Shown: positions 1 through 5,674, counted from the stretch's first letter. The stretch is DNA of 8,386 bases from Candidatus Nealsonbacteria bacterium RIFCSPLOWO2_01_FULL_38_120 (GCA_001821475.1 MHMF01000026.1:1-8386), one strand, 5' to 3'. Numbers and translations are program-made. Notes: generated from the sequence alone by a model not told the origin.

Positions 1-2
1 AC

Positions 3-1484
3 AGGGGGAAAAACACTTGGGTAGAACAAGGTCAAATTGGAAATAAAATTGGCGTATCAAGAGACCAAACATATCTTGGTGAGGAGTTTATTAAGATACT
101 ACGCTCTAACAAAATAAGATCAAACGACTTGTCCTCATTTTTCATTCTTAAAGCTCTTACATTCTACCTTTTCGATAAATATTATGGCTATATTGCTACA
201 TTCTCGCCAACAAATTGGTTAAATCCAGGACGAGGTGAACACGATGAATTTAGGAAATTCATATCAAATCATACTAAATTCGTTGGCGGCTTTATTATCA
301 ATGGAAAGAAATTTTTTGATAACTTAAATTCTAATTTAACGATCGCGTTTTCTGTTTTTCAACTAGATAAAGATATTATAAAAGCAGAAAATCAAAAAGA
401 TTATATTTATTATGATTTGTATAAAGACCATAATAAGATTAAAGAGCTTTTTGAATTAAAACAATATAAGAATTGGGAACCAAGCTATTTAGATAGCAGT
501 GATAGTAAACTAAAAGCAAAAGAGCGTTATAAAAAATTGGCTAATCAGGTTTTCAACGAAGCAAAAATAATAAACTTTTCCAAAAATCGAGATGAAAAAG
601 TCTATTTCAAAGATATTTTTAGGGCAATCAATTCACAAACCGGAGACGACCAAAAGGTTTTGCTTCATGTAGATAGTAATTTTAAAAACCTGGATTTGAA
701 CAAGGTTATCCACAATGCGTCTATTAGTAATGATGAGGTTTACATTGTTGCTACTGATAAACCCAACGGCTACGATATTGCGGTTAAACCGAAGGAAAAG
801 AAAAAAAGAGGTTGCGTTTTTAGTATTCCCAGATCGATTAATGGGCCAATTATGGCTTGGCATTATCTTTGGGATTATTTGGCGACATATCCTACAAGAT
901 TTTACAACGCTGTGCCTATAACCAGAAAATATGCTTTCACTTATATAGATCCAAATCCATTACTTACGATTGACGACATAAAAAATTCGCGAACTTGTAA
1001 ATTATTCAGTTTTATACAAAAGAATGAATTAGCGTTAGATTATATTAAGGAATGGCAACAAAAGATTGGTGATTTAAGAGGTTTATTCTTTTTCTTTTTT
1101 GCTTTAACTCATTCTGATGTTGCAACAAAAATGGCAAAAAATGTTTTGTATAAAAATAGTCCAATTTGGTGTCCTGAATTAAAAAAAGAAAATATAGATC
1201 ACATAAAAACGGTGATTCAATTCGGAACCGCATACGCGATTTGTAAGTTTAGTGATAAATTTCAAGAATTTACTTTATCAAGAAATGAGGAGGATATTAT
1301 TGATACCGAAAATTATTTCAGTATTAAATCCGCATGGTTTAAAAAATCAAAAATACCAGAATTATTACTTGATATCAGAAAAGAAAATACGGCAGTGGTA
1401 AAAAATATAATTTCCGGAAATTTATCAGAAAAGAAGATACAAGAATTATTAGATAAATCTATAAGCGAAATTAATTCTTATTGA
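3..1484 (+). CDS. C-terminal part of a large protein, possibly an N6-adenine DNA methyltransferase / type II restriction-modification protein (5' end outside window)
   Basis: The frame is open from base 3 without a stop, and residues upstream of the first TTG (129) read as ordinary protein (NTWVEQGQIG, GVSRDQTYLGEEF). The gene therefore enters from the left and about 493 codons are visible, ending in TGA. I do not recognise it with certainty. The segment YIATFSPTNWLNPGRGE, then FRKFI, KFVGGFIINGKKFFDN and NLTIAFSVF resembles the part of Eco57I/PglX-like N6-adenine methyltransferases that follows the NPPY/NPPW motif IV. That motif would lie just outside the window. The remainder would be a target-recognition or helical C-terminus, including an unusual run of five phenylalanines (LRGLFFFFFALTHSD). 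It looks more AT-rich than the genes to its right, which fits a mobile defence gene. The alternative is an unrelated hypothetical protein. No SAM-binding or catalytic motif is visible, so the function is inferred. Confidence 0.4.
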   Translation, partial: RGKNTWVEQGQIGNKIGVSRDQTYLGEEFIKILRSNKIRSNDLSSFFILKALTFYLFDKYYGYIATFSPTNWLNPGRGEHDEFRKFISNHTKFVGGFIINGKKFFDNLNSNLTIAFSVFQLDKDIIKAENQKDYIYYDLYKDHNKIKELFELKQYKNWEPSYLDSSDSKLKAKERYKKLANQVFNEAKIINFSKNRDEKVYFKDIFRAINSQTGDDQKVLLHVDSNFKNLDLNKVIHNASISNDEVYIVATDKPNGYDIAVKPKEKKKRGCVFSIPRSINGPIMAWHYLWDYLATYPTRFYNAVPITRKYAFTYIDPNPLLTIDDIKNSRTCKLFSFIQKNELALDYIKEWQQKIGDLRGLFFFFFALTHSDVATKMAKNVLYKNSPIWCPELKKENIDHIKTVIQFGTAYAICKFSDKFQEFTLSRNEEDIIDTENYFSIKSAWFKKSKIPELLLDIRKENTAVVKNIISGNLSEKKIQELLDKSISEINSY

Positions 1485-1503
1485 TTTTTGAATTTGGCGG
1501 CGC

Positions 1504-1518
1504 GCCAGCTTCGCTGGC
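1504..1518. repeat. Short hairpin GCCAGC-TTC-GCTGGC
   Basis: Perfect 6-bp stem with a three-base loop. It starts 20 bases after the stop of the upstream gene. No T-run follows, so it is not a classic intrinsic terminator, although it may stabilise the mRNA 3' end. Confidence 0.6.
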
Positions 1519-1543
1519 ACGAAATTCGGCGGCGGAAAAGCGA

Positions 1544-1592
1544 GGGCGGGCAAAAATTCCTTCCCCCCAACCCCCTTCCTTTTTGCCCGCCC
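1544..1592. repeat. 13-bp inverted repeat with C-rich loop
   Basis: GGGCGGGCAAAAA (1544-1556) pairs perfectly with TTTTTGCCCGCCC (1580-1592) around a 23-base pyrimidine loop dominated by C runs. The T-run is inside the stem's 3' arm and is followed by GC-containing sequence. This makes a structured intergenic element more likely than a forward terminator. The C/T-rich loop recalls the C-rich palindrome inside rsmI (4046-4162), but I see no extended identity. Confidence 0.7.
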
Positions 1593-1749
1593 GAGCGAAA
1601 ATTATCAAAATTCAGCGTCCGGATTTTCGTCAAAAAAAGTTCGAATATCAATCAAAAAACACCGCCAATTTTCAAATTGCGACTTTTGGGCGATTATTGA
1701 TAGAGTATTGTGTATTTCAATTGAGGATTCAATTTGATAAAATAAATTT

Positions 1750-2076
1750 ATGAAACTTGGCATTATCTTGCAATCTAATAAACCGGAACAAGCGTGGAAT
1801 ACACTCCGCCTTGGAATTACCGCGCTCAAAGTCGGTCATACTGTGGAGATTTTTTTAATGAATGAGGGTTCGGAATTAGACACTATTTATGATAGCGAGC
1901 ATTTTGATATTTCTGCGAAAGTGGCAGAGTTCAAAACATTGAAAGGCGAAATTTACGCGTGCGGCACTTGTCTTAAAGCGCGCGGTAAAGAAGAAAGTAA
2001 GGTTTGTCCAGTTTCCACGATGTCCGATTTGCTTAAAATGGTTGAGGATTCGGACAAAGTATTAGTTTTTGGATAA
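1750..2076 (+). CDS. DsrE-family sulfur-relay-like protein
   Basis: The 108-residue product matches the small single-domain DsrE/DsrF/TusD-like fold in length and pattern. It has an N-terminal strand and loop (MKLGIILQSNKPEQAWNTL), a middle segment KVGHTVEIFLMNEG, a conserved cysteine segment YACGTCLKARG (C71 and C74), a further C86 in VCPVSTM, and the closing strand DKVLVFG. Members of this family carry or transfer sulfur as a cysteine persulfide in the cytoplasm, in tRNA thiolation (TusBCD) or dissimilatory sulfur oxidation. The specific role here is unknown. No TusB, TusC, TusE or DsrC partner is visible, so it may act alone. The ATG has no Shine-Dalgarno and follows an A/T-rich leader. 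The next gene starts 8 bases after the stop, so the two are probably co-transcribed. Family assignment is good; pathway assignment is not possible from the window. Confidence 0.8.
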   Translation: MKLGIILQSNKPEQAWNTLRLGITALKVGHTVEIFLMNEGSELDTIYDSEHFDISAKVAEFKTLKGEIYACGTCLKARGKEESKVCPVSTMSDLLKMVEDSDKVLVFG

Positions 2077-2084
2077 CAAGATAT

Positions 2085-3095
2085 ATGAAAAAATTAAAAA
2101 TTGCATTTTTTGAAATTGAACCACGGGAGATAAATTATTTAAAACCAAAACTAAATAGTTTTGATTTGACGTTTTTTGAAGAAAAAATAACGCGGGAGAG
2201 ATTAAAAGAAATACCAGATATTGATATCCTATCTTCATTTATTTATTCAGTGATTGACAAGAAAATTCTTAATTTTCTAAAATTTCTGAAGTTTATCGCT
2301 ACTCGCTCAACTGGTTTTGACCATCTTGATTTAAAAACCTGCAAAGATAAAAATATTTTTGTTTCCAATGTGCCAAGCTACGGAGAAAACACAGTTGCTG
2401 AGCATACTTTCGCTTTAATCTTGGCGTTATCAAGGAATATTTATCCTTCTTTGGAGAAAACAAAAAAAAGCGATTTTTCATTAGAAAATTTAAGAGGTTT
2501 TGATTTAAGGGGGAAAACATTAGCAGTGGTTGGAGTCGGTAATATTGGTCGTCATATGATTAGAATTGCCAAAGGATTTGAAATGAATATTTTAGCTTTT
2601 GATGTCAGGAAAGATCAAAAGTTCGCCCAAGAGTTCGGTTTTAAGTATGTCCCCCTATCTTATTTATTCAGAAATTCTGACATCATTACTTTACATGTGC
2701 CGTATAATAAATCAACTCACCACATGATTAACTTAAAAACTTTAAAATTATTCAAAAAAGGATGTTATTTAATAAACACGGCAAGAGGCGGGGTTTGCGA
2801 TACTACGGCTTTATTAGAGGGGTTAAAGCAGGGAATTTTCGCCGGATTAGGATTGGATGTTTTGGAGAAGGAGTGTTTTATTAAAGAAGAAAGAGAGCTC
2901 TTGACATCTGTCTTCAAAAAGACCTGTGATTTGAAGGCCGTACTAGAAAATCACATTTTAATTAACCATCCGGATGTTATTATTACTCCCCATAACGCAT
3001 TCAACAGCAAAGAGGCTCTCCAGAGAATTTTAGACACAACTATAGAAAATATCAAAGCATTTTCAGGCGGCAGGCCTATTAATTTAGTGGGATAA
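2085..3095 (+). CDS. D-isomer-specific 2-hydroxyacid dehydrogenase (D-lactate dehydrogenase-like)
   Basis: The 336-residue product has the full D-2-hydroxyacid dehydrogenase layout. The N-terminal part of the substrate domain includes the conserved ATRSTGFDHLDL (72-83) and NTVAEHTFALILALSRN (102-118). The NAD-binding Rossmann motif GVGNIG is at 150-155, with an acidic residue (D173) at the end of the second strand, favouring NAD over NADP. INTARGG supplies the catalytic R234, GLDVLEKE supplies E263, and TPHNAF supplies H303. All catalytic residues are present and the length is typical of D-lactate dehydrogenases. The likely reaction is reversible pyruvate to D-lactate reduction, regenerating NAD+ in a fermentative cytoplasm. 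Other 2-oxoacid substrates such as hydroxypyruvate or a branched 2-oxoacid cannot be excluded. It starts 8 bases after the DsrE-like gene without a Shine-Dalgarno, which suggests one transcript. Confidence 0.88.
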   Translation: MKKLKIAFFEIEPREINYLKPKLNSFDLTFFEEKITRERLKEIPDIDILSSFIYSVIDKKILNFLKFLKFIATRSTGFDHLDLKTCKDKNIFVSNVPSYGENTVAEHTFALILALSRNIYPSLEKTKKSDFSLENLRGFDLRGKTLAVVGVGNIGRHMIRIAKGFEMNILAFDVRKDQKFAQEFGFKYVPLSYLFRNSDIITLHVPYNKSTHHMINLKTLKLFKKGCYLINTARGGVCDTTALLEGLKQGIFAGLGLDVLEKECFIKEERELLTSVFKKTCDLKAVLENHILINHPDVIITPHNAFNSKEALQRILDTTIENIKAFSGGRPINLVG

Positions 3096-3214
3096 TCGGA
3101 AGAAATATATCTACCGCCAAAGAGAAACTTGTTTATCCGTATGGCCTGGGCGGCAGGCTTTACCGGGTTACGGCGCGACGTAGTTCGTTGCTGATACTTC
3201 GTCAATAAAATATT
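3096..3214. other. GC-rich spacer between hydroxyacid dehydrogenase and NUDIX gene
   Basis: The 119 bases contain no gene. The middle (about 3137-3181) is clearly more GC-rich than either neighbour and includes a small hairpin, GCCTG-GGCGG-CAGGC (3144-3158). Downstream, GACGTAGT and ACTTCGTC form a loosely complementary pair. The last 15 bases before the next ATG are A/T-rich without a Shine-Dalgarno. No promoter stands out. Confidence 0.4.
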
Positions 3215-3709
3215 ATGGGGGAGAAAAATTTGGAACTTTATAGGATTGTTTCAACTGCTATTATCCATAAGGACGGAAGGTTTTTAATAACGAAAAGGTC
3301 TTTAAATAAAAAGGCCTTTCCCGGGAAATGGACAGTTCCGGGCGGCGGCTTGGAGCCGAACGATTATATTAATACTCCGCCGACAACTGAAAGCGATAAT
3401 GTTTGGTATCGCGTTCTGGAAAATAATTTAAGGAGGGAGATATTGGAAGAAGTTGGCGTAGAAATGGGAAAGATTGACTATCTTCTTGATTTGGTTTTTA
3501 TTAGGCCAGACAATATCCATGTTTTGACTTTGAGTTTTTATACTCCCTGGAAATCGGGCGAGGTGAAACTCAATGACGAAAATATTGATTTCGCGTGGAT
3601 ATCCGTCAATCAAATAAGGGATTACGATCTAATCGGCGGCATTGAGGAGGAAATTATAATGGTTGATAAAATTCTAAAAGGCGAAGATCCATCAGTTGTT
3701 AAGATTTAA
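3215..3709 (+). CDS. NUDIX hydrolase with expanded Nudix box
   Basis: The 164-residue product has the Nudix fold signature. It shows the opening strands (STAIIHKDGRFLITKRS), then FPGKWTVPGGGLEP (35-48), and the catalytic helix RREILEEVGVE (73-83) that provides the metal-binding glutamates of the REUXEEXGU motif. Between the glycine loop and the helix there are about 16 more residues than the canonical GX5EX7REUXEEXGU spacing (NDYINTPPTTESDNVWYRVLE region). The box is therefore split but not broken: E75, E78 and E79 are intact. The C-terminal part (FAWISVNQIRDYDLIGGIEEEI) is typical. Such enzymes hydrolyse nucleoside-diphosphate-linked compounds, and the substrate cannot be read from sequence. 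The ATG at 3215 has no Shine-Dalgarno. rsmI begins 27 bases downstream on the same strand, so co-transcription is likely. Confidence 0.87.
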   Translation: MGEKNLELYRIVSTAIIHKDGRFLITKRSLNKKAFPGKWTVPGGGLEPNDYINTPPTTESDNVWYRVLENNLRREILEEVGVEMGKIDYLLDLVFIRPDNIHVLTLSFYTPWKSGEVKLNDENIDFAWISVNQIRDYDLIGGIEEEIIMVDKILKGEDPSVVKI

Positions 3710-3713
3710 TTTG

Positions 3714-3730
3714 CAGAGACTGGGTCTCTG
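3714..3730. repeat. 7-bp hairpin just upstream of the rsmI start
   Basis: CAGAGAC (3714-3720) pairs perfectly with GTCTCTG (3724-3730) around a TGG loop. The hairpin fills the gap between the NUDIX stop and the rsmI ATG (3737), ending 6 bases before the start codon. That is where a ribosome binding site would sit, and none is present. It may modulate rsmI translation, or it may be a simple intergenic palindrome. Confidence 0.6.
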
Positions 3731-3736
3731 ATAGCT

Positions 3737-4519
3737 ATGGGGAATTTTTTTATTGTAGCTACGCCGATTGGTAATTTGGGAGATATTTCGTTGAGGGCGC
3801 TTGAAATTTTGAAAAGCGTTGATTTTATTTTATGCGAGGATACGAGGGTGACGGAAAAATTATTGAGCCATTATGATATAAAAAAGCCTGTTTTGAGCTA
3901 CCACCAGCATAGCGAATTAAAAAGGGTTAAAGATATTTTGGACTTGCTGAAAAGTGGAAAAAATTTGGCTTTGGTTTCTGATGCCGGAACGCCTGGGATT
4001 GCTGATCCGGGGAATAAACTTGTAAGCCAAATTATTGCCGTTGGACAGCAAGCGGAAGGGGTGAAAAGGGGGAAAGGGGCAACCCCCTCCTCAATCCTCC
4101 CCTCCGATGGTCATTGGAGGAGAGGAGGGGTGAGGGAAGTTCCTCTCTCTATGCCGGGAGATGTTAATATTATTCCCATCCCTGGGGCTTGCGCCTTGAC
4201 CGCGGCTGCCAGTGTTGCTGGGTTTAATATGGATAAATTTGTTTTTATGGGTTTTCCCCCCGCGAAAAATAAAAGAAAAAAGTTTTTTGAAAAAGTTATT
4301 AGTTCGGAGTATCCTGTTATTTTCTACGAATCAACTTACAAAATTCTGAAGGCGCTGGAGGAGCTGAAAAATTTATCTTCGGGTTTGGAGATCGCTGTTT
4401 TTCGGGAATTAACCAAAAAATTTGAAACAATTTACCGAGGCAAGATAGGTGATGTTTTAGAAACATTGAAAACCGGCGAAACAAGAGGAGAGTTCGCGGT
4501 GGTTGTCAAAAATAGGTAA
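3737..4519 (+). CDS. rsmI: 16S rRNA (cytidine(1402)-2'-O)-methyltransferase, with an in-frame insertion
   Basis: RsmI 2'-O-methylates C1402 in the decoding centre of 16S rRNA using SAM and belongs to the tetrapyrrole-methylase fold. The diagnostic motifs are all present: FIVATPIGNLGDISLRAL (5-22), CEDTRVTEKLL (33-43), LVSDAGTPGIADPG (79-92), IIPIPGACALTAAASVAG (145-162), FMGFPPAKNKRKKFFEKV, PVIFYESTYKI, and the C-terminal FRELTKKFETIYRG with RGEFAVVV. Between residues 103 and 143 about 39 extra residues (Q104-D142) separate the strand ending in AVG from VNIIPIPG. In family members these two are almost adjacent, as in the E. coli EAGIRVVPLPG. The insertion is encoded by G/C-run palindromic DNA. 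With it removed the protein would be about 221 residues, a short RsmI lacking the usual C-terminal extension. The insert sits in a surface-loop position, so function is probably kept, but this is inference. Confidence 0.93.
   Translation: MGNFFIVATPIGNLGDISLRALEILKSVDFILCEDTRVTEKLLSHYDIKKPVLSYHQHSELKRVKDILDLLKSGKNLALVSDAGTPGIADPGNKLVSQIIAVGQQAEGVKRGKGATPSSILPSDGHWRRGGVREVPLSMPGDVNIIPIPGACALTAAASVAGFNMDKFVFMGFPPAKNKRKKFFEKVISSEYPVIFYESTYKILKALEELKNLSSGLEIAVFRELTKKFETIYRGKIGDVLETLKTGETRGEFAVVVKNR
4046..4162 (+). repeat. Palindromic, G/C-run insertion inside rsmI
   Basis: This 117-base stretch encodes the extra residues of RsmI and differs sharply from the surrounding AT-rich coding sequence. 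It has runs GGGG (4058-4061), GGGGG (4068-4072), GGGG (4076-4079) and CCCCC (4083-4087). CCCCTCCTC (4084-4092) is perfectly complementary to GAGGAGGGG (4122-4130), and inside it CCTCC (4101-4105) pairs with GGAGG (4116-4120). A competing helix is GGGGG (4068-4072) with CCCCC (4083-4087). A 3-base GGA flanks it on both sides (4043-4045 and 4157-4159), compatible with a codon-sized junction but too short to prove a target duplication. The structure recalls palindromic elements that insert in frame into genes, such as the Rickettsia RPEs. Confidence 0.7.
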
Positions 4520-4522
4520 TAA

Positions 4523-4543
4523 TTACTTTGAATTGCGAAATGC
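4523..4543 (+). repeat. Dispersed 21-base motif, copy 1
   Basis: It lies 4 bases after the rsmI stop. It shares 17 of 21 positions with each of the copies at 7919-7939 (reverse strand) and 8269-8289. The core is TTGAATTGCGAAAT. Its position directly downstream of a gene suggests a REP-like intergenic motif or a mRNA-end signal. Confidence 0.5.
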
Positions 4544-4580
4544 TTTTTTGGTCCTTTCTCCAAATTTCAGAATGAAAATT

Positions 4581-4589
4581 TGCTATAAT
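4581..4589 (+). promoter_or_regulatory. Extended -10 promoter candidate TGCTATAAT
   Basis: A perfect TATAAT (4584-4589) is preceded by TG one base upstream, which makes an extended -10 box. No good -35 is present at the expected distance, as is normal for extended -10 promoters. Transcription would start near 4596 and run through the hairpin cluster to the terminator at 4755-4801, giving an RNA of about 205 bases with no gene. A caution is that TATAAT is also part of the left arm of an AT-rich inverted repeat (4584-4626), so the match may be fortuitous. Confidence 0.4.
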
Positions 4590-4754
4590 TATGAGCCGTA
4601 TGCAAAGCATACGGCGAATAATTATATTTAATCTATCCATCTTAATTCCCCGCGCGTAAGCGCGAGGGATACGGATAATCCCGCCGAAGGCGGGACAATC
4701 CGCAATGATTTAGCGGGTAAATACTATGGACGTAAACCCATAGTGATACATTGG
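4584..4754 (+). ncRNA. Series of four hairpins, candidate structured RNA
   Basis: No protein is encoded here, but four successive helices are present. First, 4584-4626: GCCGTATGC/GCATACGGC around AAA, extended by an outer AT helix across a tandem G-A mismatch. Second, 4647-4669: CGCGC/GCGCG capped by a GTAA (GNRA-type) tetraloop, with four more pairs across a bulged A. Third, 4672-4702: TCCCGCC-GAA-GGCGGGA inside CGGAT/ATCCG. Fourth, 4723-4744: ACTATGG/CCATAGT. CCGC (4700-4703) could instead pair with GCGG (4713-4716), which excludes the outer part of the third helix. With an extended -10 at its left and a strong terminator at its right, a small RNA is possible. A cluster of palindromic intergenic repeats is the main alternative. 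I recognise no known RNA family. Confidence 0.35.
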
Positions 4755-4801
4755 AAGCGGCGTATATCAGCCACGATCGTGGCTGATATACGCCGCTTTT
4801 T
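4755..4801 (+). terminator. Perfect 44-base palindrome with T-run, terminator between convergent genes
   Basis: Bases 4755-4798 are exactly self-complementary about the centre 4776/4777 (CGATCG), giving 22-bp arms with no spacer. TTTTT (4797-4801) ends the right arm, making a strong rho-independent terminator for rightward transcripts (rsmI and any RNA from 4596). The comF stop on the opposite strand lies only two bases away (its TAA is 4802-4800). The same hairpin would therefore also form at the 3' end of comF mRNA, although no T-run follows in that direction. Confidence 0.8.
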
Positions 4802-5516
4802 AATTTAGGCGGCTTCGCGCGACTGCTATGCCCCAAACCTCTCTGGCGCCGGATTTTTTCAGAGTTATTGCCACTTCTTCCATTGTTGATCCAGTGGTGA
4901 AAACATCGTCAACGAGAATAATTCGTCTATTCTTTATTGTTTCCGGCTGTTTGCAAAGGAAGACATTTTTAATATTTTCTCTTCTTTTTTTATTGTTTAA
5001 CTCTGTTTGAGCCGGGGTCTTTTTTATTTTAATCAAGGCCTTGTCATTGATTGGAATTTTCAGGGCTGAAGATAATTTTTTGGCGATTTCTTCGGCTTGG
5101 TTAAAGCCCCTGAATTTATGTTTTTTTATATGCAACGGTATTGGAATCAATAGGCAATTTTCAAAAAACGATTGCTTTTTAAGGAATGCCAAATGGGTTA
5201 TAATCAAAGAAGATAACGGTCTTGCCAGCTCTCTCACAAACGGTTCGTATTTTAATTGGCAGATGATTTTTTTGACAATAAAATTGTCATAAGAAGTTGC
5301 GCAAAATAAGCCGTTCAGTTTTTTTGTCCGGTGGCAATGTCTACATGTTTTTCCGTCTGCCACAGCTCTGGACGAAAAGCAGAATGGGCAGTATTGCCTT
5401 TCAAATATTTCAATTAAAGAGAGGCAGTCTGGACAAAGATAAGTTCCTTCCGCTCCGCAGTTAGCGCAAAATTTAGGGAAAAGGATATTCCAAGCAAAAT
5501 TTTTTATTTTTTCCAT
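4800..5516 (-). CDS. comF: ComF family protein (zinc-ribbon plus phosphoribosyltransferase domain)
   Basis: The 238-residue product has the ComF layout. Four cysteine pairs in the N-terminal region (C17/C20, C28/C31, C43/C46, C58/C61) form two zinc-binding knuckles. The type I phosphoribosyltransferase-like domain follows, with LIPIPLHIKKHKFRGFNQAEEIAKKL (124-148), TPAQTELNNKKRRENI (167-182), and the PRPP-binding loop RIILVDDVFTTGSTMEE (198-214). ComF is needed for natural transformation, where it is thought to act in the cytoplasm on incoming single-stranded DNA, although its enzymatic activity is unproven. Sitting head-to-head with a type IV pilus operon, the usual DNA-uptake machine, supports a competence role, which is inference. 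The ATG at 5516-5514 has no Shine-Dalgarno; TA-rich sequence just upstream (TTAATATATA on the minus strand) could be a -10. It ends against the 44-base palindrome. Confidence 0.9.
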   Translation of the reverse strand: MEKIKNFAWNILFPKFCANCGAEGTYLCPDCLSLIEIFERQYCPFCFSSRAVADGKTCRHCHRTKKLNGLFCATSYDNFIVKKIICQLKYEPFVRELARPLSSLIITHLAFLKKQSFFENCLLIPIPLHIKKHKFRGFNQAEEIAKKLSSALKIPINDKALIKIKKTPAQTELNNKKRRENIKNVFLCKQPETIKNRRIILVDDVFTTGSTMEEVAITLKKSGAREVWGIAVARSRLN

Positions 5517-5555
5517 TTCTATATATTAACCGAAAACAGCGAATATGGAAACAAC

Positions 5556-5634
5556 GAATCATGAATTAAGAATTATGAATTTTACGGTCGGTTCGTTTTC
5601 ATAATTCATAATTCATAATTCGTGATTCATAATT
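5556..5634. repeat. Inverted array of heptanucleotide repeats (GAATTAT / CATAATT)
   Basis: The left arm holds four 7-base units beginning GAAT (5556-5583), namely GAATCAT, GAATTAA, GAATTAT and GAATTTT. The right arm holds five units (5600-5634), CATAATT three times, then CGTGATT and CATAATT. The arms are complementary, with only two mismatches over about 24 bases, around a loop that includes CGGTCGGTTCG. The result is a tandem repeat arranged as one large cruciform or hairpin. Confidence 0.75.
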
Positions 5635-5674
5635 CAGTTCGTATTGTTTTCCACACCCTTGATTTTTTTAGATG

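Larger units (their letters stand above)
1485..1749. other. Palindrome-rich intergenic spacer
   Basis: This 265-base spacer has no convincing gene; short open frames here only translate its repeats. It holds a 6-bp hairpin (1504-1518) and a 13-bp inverted repeat (1544-1592), with C-rich pyrimidine runs in the loop. TTGGCGG at 1494-1500 is complementary to CCGCCAA at 1662-1668, and the bases outside these are also partly complementary, so the outer ends could be imperfect terminal inverted repeats of a roughly 190-base element. The last 60 bases are AT-rich. A TAAAAT at 1738-1743, only 6 bases before the next ATG, could be a -10 box for a leaderless transcript, but I see no good -35. Confidence 0.5.

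Noticed and set aside
1637..1652. GTTCGAAT-like sequence resembling a tRNA T-loop
   Set aside because: No acceptor, D or anticodon stem can be formed around it; no tRNA is present.
1481..1753. Plus-strand open frames across the spacer after the first gene (about 70-90 codons)
   Set aside because: They translate hairpins and C runs into low-complexity residues, overlap the next gene's start and resemble no protein.
2951..3205. Minus-strand 84-codon frame
   Set aside because: Mostly antisense to the hydroxyacid dehydrogenase, whose catalytic histidine region is clearly coding on the plus strand.
4036..4156. TGCCG direct repeat (4036-4040, 4152-4156) as target-site duplication of the rsmI insert
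   Set aside because: Removing the 116 bases between them would shift the frame and create an early stop, so it cannot mark a simple insertion into a working gene.
4642..4836. Minus-strand 64-codon frame
   Set aside because: It spans the 44-base palindrome and several hairpins and overlaps the end of comF; its codons are by-products of the palindromes.
5600..5634. CRISPR array
   Set aside because: The repeat unit is only 7 bases and strictly tandem, without spacers.
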